Assembly (NCBI GenBank): GCA_013297875.1
Contig: JAAFIW010000011.1
Span: 82,257-146,256 of the forward strand
Length of the DNA stretch: 64,000 nucleotides
Source: Comamonadaceae bacterium
GTDB lineage: Bacteria; Pseudomonadota; Gammaproteobacteria; Burkholderiales; Burkholderiaceae_C
Direction: 5' to 3'
Shown piece by piece: positions 58,891 through 64,000 of this stretch. The translations under genes and the position numbers were made by a program. The notes beneath the pieces were generated by a model. That model was not told where the DNA came from and made no database searches. It was given only the letters and a program-made list of their open reading frames with translations. Every line of letters begins with the position of its first letter. Within the stretch, counting starts at the first letter, position 1.

Positions 58891-59664
58891 TCAGGTGACT
58901 CGCGATAGGCCCGTATCGTGTTTCTCTAGCCCCCGAACAAGTAGTTGCATGATCTCCGGTATGTCGAACAGTTCTGAATACGGAGCGACAAATACCGGAC
59001 TTCTTCCGTGAAGTACACCATCGCGTTTTTTGAAAGTGGCTGGCACTTTTGGGAAAAACGTCTCCACGAAAAAGCCCAAAAAAAGGAAACAAATCGAGAC
59101 GAAATCTCCGTAGTCTCGGGCGAATGGTGCACAGATGAAACCACGCAGAGCTTCGTTGCTGAACCCGTTACTCGGAGTCGAATCACGCATTTTGTAAACA
59201 GCAACCGTATAACGGCTCCCATGTATCGGCTTTGCGACGTGAAGCGCGCTACGCAGATCCTCTTCAATAGCAAATGGAAGTTCGACATTGGAATAGCTCG
59301 GATGGGTTGACACTGAGATGCGCCACAAAACCGAGAGGAAGAACATTCGAAGCCGCATTCTGTCTATCCGAAGGAACTGAACACCCCCAGCTAGCTGACG
59401 CGTTGTCCCTTCGTGGCCGCGAAATACAGCAAGGCCATAAGCGTCGTACCTTTTATTCATGTCGGCCTCACATTTGGCGCAGAGCAGCTCAATGTCCCAC
59501 GTGTCAGATGAAAACTGTACCGGTGTGTCTCTGTCATCGGTGATGACTATGGCTTTTCCCGAGTTCTTGCGAAGGATGTAGTTAAAGACAGAGCTTGAAA
59601 TCGCATGGGAATGGCAGAGCGGCTGCGGTTGCAAGCAGAGCCGACAGAGTCCGATAGTCGACAA
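58891..59664 (-). CDS. Unknown protein with HNH-like zinc-ribbon N-terminus
   Basis: 257 residues from a TTG at 59664, supported by GGAGG seven bases upstream. The N-terminus CRLCLQPQPLCHSHAISSSV, then LLCAKCEADMNKRYDAYGLA, gives CxxC-His-CxxC in the layout of HNH-like proteins found in defence and accessory regions. The rest (residues about 90-257) shows no motif I know. Codon use is more AT-rich than neighbouring genes, which suggests acquisition. It ends next to the toxin remnant and 11 bp from the acyl-CoA synthetase stop. A nuclease role is only a guess. Confidence 0.6.
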   Translation of the reverse strand: MSTIGLCRLCLQPQPLCHSHAISSSVFNYILRKNSGKAIVITDDRDTPVQFSSDTWDIELLCAKCEADMNKRYDAYGLAVFRGHEGTTRQLAGGVQFLRIDRMRLRMFFLSVLWRISVSTHPSYSNVELPFAIEEDLRSALHVAKPIHGSRYTVAVYKMRDSTPSNGFSNEALRGFICAPFARDYGDFVSICFLFLGFFVETFFPKVPATFKKRDGVLHGRSPVFVAPYSELFDIPEIMQLLVRGLEKHDTGLSRVT

Positions 59665-59675
59665 ATCTGCGCCTC

Positions 59676-61409
59676 CTATTCGCTAGGCTCTAGCTGCCTC
59701 AACCCCTCATCAAAAAACTCCCCCACCCCGCGCACCACCGGCACCGCCCTCCCCGCCTCCCGCTTGCGCAATTCCACCCGCCGAATCTTCCCGCTGATGG
59801 TCTTGGGCAATTCAAAAAACTCCAGGCGGCGGATGCGTTTGTAGGGGGCGAGTTTGTCGCGGCAAAACTGCAGGATGGACAGGGCTGTGGCTTCGGTGGG
59901 CTCATGGCCGGGGGCCAGGGCGACGAAGGCTTTGGGGACGGCCAGTTTCAAAGGGTCGGGTGACGGCACGACCGCTGCCTCGGCTACCGCGGGGTGTTCG
60001 ATCAGCACGCTTTCCAGCTCGAAGGGGCTGATACGGTAGTCGCTGGCTTTGAACACGTCGTCGGCGCGGCCTACGTAGGTGATGTAGCCGTCGGCATCGC
60101 GCTGGGCCACGTCGCCGGTGCGGTAGTGGCCGTCGCGCATCACGTCTGCGGTTTTGGCGGCGTCGCCTGCGTAGCCGCGCATCAGGCCGGTGGGGCGGTG
60201 GGCCAGGTCGAGGCAGATTTCGCCTTCTTCGGCGCGCTGCTCGTCGGCATTGAGCAGCACCACGCGATAGCCAGGCATGGGCCGGCCCATCGACCCCAGT
60301 TTGGGCACTTGGCCGGGGGAATTGCCAATGGCGCAAGTGGTTTCGGTCTGGCCAAAGCCGTCGCGAATCGTCAGGCCCCAGGCGGTTTGCACGGCGTTGA
60401 TGACCTCGGGGTTCAGCGGCTCGCCAGCGGACAGCGCTTCGCACAGGTGCACGGGGTAAGCAGCCAGATCCTCCTGAATGAGCATGCGCCACACGGTGGG
60501 CGGCGCACACAAGGTGGTCACTTCTTTGTCGACCAGGGTTTGCAGCACACGCTTGGCGTCAAACCGGGCGTAGTTGAAGATGAAAACGGTGGCGCCGGCG
60601 ATGAAGGGCGCAAAAAAGCAGCTCCAGGCGTGCTTGCCCCAGCCGGGCGACGAGATGTTCCAGTGCACATCGCCGCTTTGCAGACCAATCCAATACAGGG
60701 TGGACAAATGGCCCACCGGGTAGCTGGTGTGCGTGTGCTCCACCAGCTTGGGTTTGCTGGTGGTGCCGCTGGTGAAGTACAGCAGCAGCGTTTCGTCGGC
60801 ACGGGTGGGCACTTTGGGTTGGTAAACGGGGTTCGCTCGGTAGGAGGCTTGGTAGCTCGTCCATGGGTGGGTCGATTCACCGATGTCGCCCACGGTGATG
60901 CGCACCATGGGCTTGGGGGCGAAAGCGTCCAGCCCGTCAAACTTGGATGTGTGTGCGCTGCCGGTGACCACCACATGGGCCTGGCCGCGCTGCAGGCGAT
61001 CAATCAAATCGTCGCGGCTGAGCAGCGCGGTCGCTGGAATGATGACCGCGCCCATCTTGATGCAGGCCAGCATCAGCTCCCACAGCGGCACCTCGTTGCC
61101 CAGCATCAGCAGCACGCGGTCACCCCGCTGCACGCCCAGGCTCTCCAGCCAGTTGGCCACCTGGCTCGAGCGGGCCGACAGTTGGGCGTAGGTCAGCTGC
61201 TGCTCGCTGCCATCGTCATTCACGATCCACAGCGCCAGGAGCTCAGACACCGCGCCCTCGTGAGCGGGGTTGGCTAACGCATCGAAGTGGTCGAGCGCAA
61301 AGTTGAAGTGGGTCAGCTGCGGCCACTGGAAACCGGCCACGGCGGCAGCGTAGTCGGTGCGGTGGGCCAGCAGAAAGTCGCGGGCGGCGCGGAAGGTGTT
61401 GTAACTCAT
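59676..61409 (-). CDS. AMP-dependent acyl-CoA synthetase
   Basis: 577 residues. Activates a carboxylic acid to acyl-AMP and then the CoA thioester. A3 motif LLYFTSGTTSKPKLVEHTH, A5 DGFGQTETTCAIGNSPGQ, A7 HYRTGDVAQRDADGYITYVG, A8 RADDVFKASDYRISPFELES and the A10 lysine in PKTISGKIRRVELRKRE. Overall similarity is to medium-chain and aromatic acyl-CoA synthetases (AcsM-type). No beta-oxidation genes adjoin; a cytochrome P450 gene lies upstream on the same strand after 220 bp of repeat-bearing DNA. Confidence 0.95.
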   Translation of the reverse strand: MSYNTFRAARDFLLAHRTDYAAAVAGFQWPQLTHFNFALDHFDALANPAHEGAVSELLALWIVNDDGSEQQLTYAQLSARSSQVANWLESLGVQRGDRVLLMLGNEVPLWELMLACIKMGAVIIPATALLSRDDLIDRLQRGQAHVVVTGSAHTSKFDGLDAFAPKPMVRITVGDIGESTHPWTSYQASYRANPVYQPKVPTRADETLLLYFTSGTTSKPKLVEHTHTSYPVGHLSTLYWIGLQSGDVHWNISSPGWGKHAWSCFFAPFIAGATVFIFNYARFDAKRVLQTLVDKEVTTLCAPPTVWRMLIQEDLAAYPVHLCEALSAGEPLNPEVINAVQTAWGLTIRDGFGQTETTCAIGNSPGQVPKLGSMGRPMPGYRVVLLNADEQRAEEGEICLDLAHRPTGLMRGYAGDAAKTADVMRDGHYRTGDVAQRDADGYITYVGRADDVFKASDYRISPFELESVLIEHPAVAEAAVVPSPDPLKLAVPKAFVALAPGHEPTEATALSILQFCRDKLAPYKRIRRLEFFELPKTISGKIRRVELRKREAGRAVPVVRGVGEFFDEGLRQLEPSE

Positions 61410-61524
61410 ACGTTTTCCTTGATCGATGACGAATGACTTTGCGGCCTGCGCCGCTCAATGACAGATGACTCCATTCCAGATGACGCGAGAAGAAGCTGGT
61501 TATTTATCATGGCGAATTACTACG

Positions 61525-61580
61525 TTTTTTATAGCTGCTTGAGCAATGAATACATGGGCTAGTGGGCGTTTTGGCTTGCA
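61525..61580. repeat. Dispersed AGCTGCTTGAGCA repeat
   Basis: GTTTTTTATAGCTGCTTGAG, CAATGAATACATGGGCTAGT and GGCGTTTTGGC: direct orientation, in the gap between the P450 and acyl-CoA synthetase genes. It is flanked by CATCTGTCAT-type fragments also seen beside the giant gene. Confidence 0.88.
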
Positions 61581-61632
61581 AAGCACACAACCGGTCATCT
61601 GTCATGCGTGCCGCGGGCAGCGTCATTTTTCA

Positions 61633-63075
61633 TCAGGCCCTCGCCCGCAATCGCATGCGCAAGCCCACTGGCTGCATAGTGAACGCCAGCAGCTCGCGGG
61701 CCTCGCGGCCGTCGGGGGTGGTGATGTCGGCGATGTCGAAGTGGCTCAGCAGCACGGCCATCGCCATTTTCATTTCCATCAGCGCCAGATAGCGACCCGG
61801 ACAAATGCGCGGGCCAGCACCGAACGGCATAGACACCCGCTTGACAGATTGGGCCGACAAAGCGGCATCGCCGTCAGACGCCCCAGCCAACCAGCGCTCA
61901 GGCTCAAACGCGGCGGCGCGGGGTACCAAGTCATTATTCAGGCAGTCGCGGCGCATCACCGGGAACACCATCACGCCTTTGGGCACCAGCACGTCGCCCA
62001 CGGGCGTGTCGCGCAGGGCTTGCTGGGGGATAGACGTGGCCACTGGCTTGAGCCGCATCGTTTCGTGCGCACAGGCCTCGATGTAGTCGAGCTGGGCGAT
62101 TTGCTCAAAGCTGGGCACCGGGCTGTTGCCCATCACGCTGCGCACCTCCGCCACAGCGCGTGCCAGCGTGGCTGGGTTGCGCCACAGCAGGTGCAGCATC
62201 CAGGCAATGGTGTTGGCGGTGGTGTCTTCACCGGCCAGCAGCATGATGAGCACATTCCCCGCTACCTGCTCGTCGTCCATGCCGCTGCCGGGCTCATCGG
62301 CCGCCGCAATCATAGCTTCCAGCAAATTGGTGGGTTTCTCACGCAGCGCGGGGTTTGCCTGCATGCGCGCCCGGGCTTGCTGCACAAAGCCTGCCACGGC
62401 CAGGTTGACCTGTTTCACACTTTCGGTCAGTTCTCGGTTGGCCTTTGTGGGCAGGCGGTGGCCGATGGAAAAAGGCTTGATGGCCCGGTGAAACAGCGCC
62501 GGAAAAATCTTGTCCAGGTGTTTTTGAATCACGTCACCGTCTGACTGCAAGGTGTTGACCTCGGCACCAAAGGCTAGCCCGGCAATGGTGTCCACCGTGT
62601 AGCGCATCAGATCGGCTTGCAGGTCGATTTCATCGGCAACCCTCCAGCGCTGCACCAGACGCTGTGCCACGCCTTGCAGCTTGGGAAAGTAGCGGCGCAC
62701 ATGGGCGGGGTCAAAACCCGCCATGACCATGCGGCGCTGGCGTTTCCAGGTGTCGCCATTGACAATGAACAAGCCCTTGGGCATGCCCATGTCGCTCCAG
62801 ATGTCTTCCAGCCGGGCCGTGCGCCGAAAGCCATCGGGCCGGTCGCGCAGCACCGTGGCAATCACCTGGTGGTCGCCCACCGCCAACAGTCGGCGAGAGC
62901 CCACTTGCAGGCGAAACATCGGGCCAAACTCGTCGCACCAGGCTTCCAACTGCTGGTGCAGTCGGTCAGGCTCCAGCAGGAGCGCGTTACCAAGCACCGG
63001 CAGGCGGCGCGGGCCGGGCACATCTTCAAAAGCCCGCAAGGGCCTGGCGGTATCGGATGCGGTGGTCGCGGACAT
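61633..63075 (-). CDS. Cytochrome P450
   Basis: 480 residues. Heme-thiolate monooxygenase: I-helix oxygen motif LLAGEDTTANTIAWM, K-helix ExxR in HETMRLKP, and the heme loop PFGAGPRICPG with the ligand C425. The N-terminus (VPGPRRLPVLGNALLLEPDR) lacks a membrane anchor, so soluble. No ferredoxin or reductase gene is adjacent. Three bases separate its start from the stop of the O-acetylhomoserine sulfhydrylase gene, implying co-transcription from beyond the window edge. Substrate unknown. Confidence 0.95.
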   Translation of the reverse strand: MSATTASDTARPLRAFEDVPGPRRLPVLGNALLLEPDRLHQQLEAWCDEFGPMFRLQVGSRRLLAVGDHQVIATVLRDRPDGFRRTARLEDIWSDMGMPKGLFIVNGDTWKRQRRMVMAGFDPAHVRRYFPKLQGVAQRLVQRWRVADEIDLQADLMRYTVDTIAGLAFGAEVNTLQSDGDVIQKHLDKIFPALFHRAIKPFSIGHRLPTKANRELTESVKQVNLAVAGFVQQARARMQANPALREKPTNLLEAMIAAADEPGSGMDDEQVAGNVLIMLLAGEDTTANTIAWMLHLLWRNPATLARAVAEVRSVMGNSPVPSFEQIAQLDYIEACAHETMRLKPVATSIPQQALRDTPVGDVLVPKGVMVFPVMRRDCLNNDLVPRAAAFEPERWLAGASDGDAALSAQSVKRVSMPFGAGPRICPGRYLALMEMKMAMAVLLSHFDIADITTPDGREARELLAFTMQPVGLRMRLRARA

Positions 63076-63078
63076 GGT

Positions 63079-64000
63079 TTAAACGGCGTCCAAGGCCTGG
63101 TTCAGGTCTTCCAGCAAATCGTCAATGTGCTCAATGCCCACCGACAGCCGTACCATGCCCTCGCTCACGCCGGCTTTGGCCAGCTCTTGCGGGTTTAGCT
63201 GGCGGTGCGTGGTCGATGCGGGGTGGCAGGCCAGGCTCTTGGCATCGCCAATGTTGACCAGACGGGTGAACAGCTTGAGCGCGTCTTGAAACCGTGCACC
63301 CGCCTCACGGCCTTCGCTGGCTTTCAAGGTGAAGCTGATGATGCCGGACGCCCGACCACCCATCTGCTTTTGCACCAGCGCATGGTCGGCATGGTCGGGC
63401 AGGCCCGCGTAGTTGATGGAGGCCACTTTGGGGTGGTGCTTCAGGTGCTGGGCCACCTTGACGGCGTTCTCGCAGATGCGGTCCATGCGCAGGGCCAGGG
63501 TTTCGATGCCTTGCAGAATTTGAAACGCATTCATCGGGCTGAGTGCCGCGCCCATGTTGCGCAGCGGCACCACGCGGCAGCGGCCAATGTAGGCGGCGGG
63601 GCCAAGCGCCTCGGTGTAGACCACGCCGTGGTAGCTTACATCAGGCTCGTTCAGCCGCTTGAAGCGGGCCTTGTGGTCAGCCCACGGGAACTTGCCTGAA
63701 TCGACCACCGCGCCGCCAATGGTGGTGCCGTGGCCGCCCAGGTATTTGGTCAGCGAGTGCACGACGATGTCGGCCCCGTGCTCAAACGGGCGGCACAGGT
63801 AGGGGCTGGGCACGGTGTTGTCCACGATCAGCGGCACGCCATGGTCATGCGCCACCTTGGCCAGCGCCGCCAGGTCGGTGATGTTGCCCAGCGGGTTGCC
63901 CACCGACTCGCAGTAAACCGCCTTGGTGCGGCCATCAATCAGTTTGGCAAACGAGGCCGGGTCGCGGTAGTCGGCAAAGCGCACTTCAATGCCCATTTGC
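63079..64000 (-). CDS. metY: O-acetylhomoserine aminocarboxypropyltransferase (5' end outside window)
   Basis: The frame runs to the right edge, giving about 306 C-terminal residues of a protein usually about 430 long; an internal ATG near 63996 is not the start. PLP enzyme that makes homocysteine from O-acetylhomoserine and sulfide. Landmarks: [34 protein letters not shown] with the cofactor Asp, the PLP lysine in [36 protein letters not shown] and [18 protein letters not shown]. The length and the [20 protein letters not shown] insertion favour MetY over MetZ or cystathionine enzymes. Confidence 0.93.
   Translation of the reverse strand, partial: QMGIEVRFADYRDPASFAKLIDGRTKAVYCESVGNPLGNITDLAALAKVAHDHGVPLIVDNTVPSPYLCRPFEHGADIVVHSLTKYLGGHGTTIGGAVVDSGKFPWADHKARFKRLNEPDVSYHGVVYTEALGPAAYIGRCRVVPLRNMGAALSPMNAFQILQGIETLALRMDRICENAVKVAQHLKHHPKVASINYAGLPDHADHALVQKQMGGRASGIISFTLKASEGREAGARFQDALKLFTRLVNIGDAKSLACHPASTTHRQLNPQELAKAGVSEGMVRLSVGIEHIDDLLEDLNQALDAV

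Overview
The window looks like a chromosome segment of a betaproteobacterium of the order Burkholderiales, most probably family Comamonadaceae (Rhodoferax / Acidovorax / Polaromonas-like). The evidence is high GC, Bug-type (TctC) solute-binding proteins, the gene order pilB-pilC-pilD-coaE-zapD, a luxI-rsaM-luxR quorum-sensing locus, and about seventeen copies of a short dispersed repeat with the core AGCTGCTTGAGCA. I saw no rRNA, tRNA, CRISPR array, intact insertion sequence or prophage.

Layout. 1-14656: a truncated response regulator with an AraC-type output domain, a repeat-rich 1-kb non-coding region, a 2990-residue calcium-motif/Ig-like repeat protein, then a TIGR03032-acetyltransferase fusion and a glycosyltransferase-TPR protein. 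14849-17978: acyl-homoserine-lactone quorum sensing (receiver-like protein, LuxI, RsaM-like modulator, LuxR, two lux-box-like palindromes). 18056-32172: mixed housekeeping and accessory genes: dienelactone hydrolase, Bug protein, a FemAB/GNAT-like protein carrying two in-frame repeat insertions, nadE, glnB, ligA, a carboxymuconolactone decarboxylase-family gene followed by a second ligA tail, an MFS transporter, an exported methyltransferase, a degenerate protease and a 5'-nucleotidase. 32371-37505: a TetR-controlled catabolic operon (Bug protein, Gfo/Idh oxidoreductase, DUF993 aldolase-like protein, TIM-barrel isomerase) with two identical operators. 37611-46968: a ThDP enzyme, two glutathione transferases, an Mpo1-like protein, a degenerate class II aldolase, an EI24 membrane protein, an ABC ATPase, miaA, a Bcr/CflA efflux pump and a GIY-YIG-like protein. 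47102-52448: zapD, coaE and the type IV pilus genes pilD, pilC, pilB. 52545-56858: racemase, aldehyde dehydrogenase, VWA protein, TrmO-like protein. 56908-59664: a small accessory island with two toxin-antitoxin pairs, a toxin-gene remnant and an HNH-like orphan. 59676-64000: acyl-CoA synthetase, cytochrome P450 and the C-terminal part of O-acetylhomoserine sulfhydrylase.

Four themes connect the genes. (i) The response regulator and the giant protein probably form one regulatory unit, because a pair of 21-bp tandem repeats lies in front of each. (ii) The dispersed repeat occurs between genes, inside the reading frames of nadE, ligA, miaA and the FemAB-like gene, and supplies the stop codons of three other reading-frame ends. 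(iii) Two genes (ligA and a PemK-like toxin gene) have a second diverged copy of their 3' tail beyond an inserted gene or gene pair. (iv) Quorum sensing, type IV pili and a large surface-type protein suggest a cell with a regulated attached lifestyle; this last point is inference.
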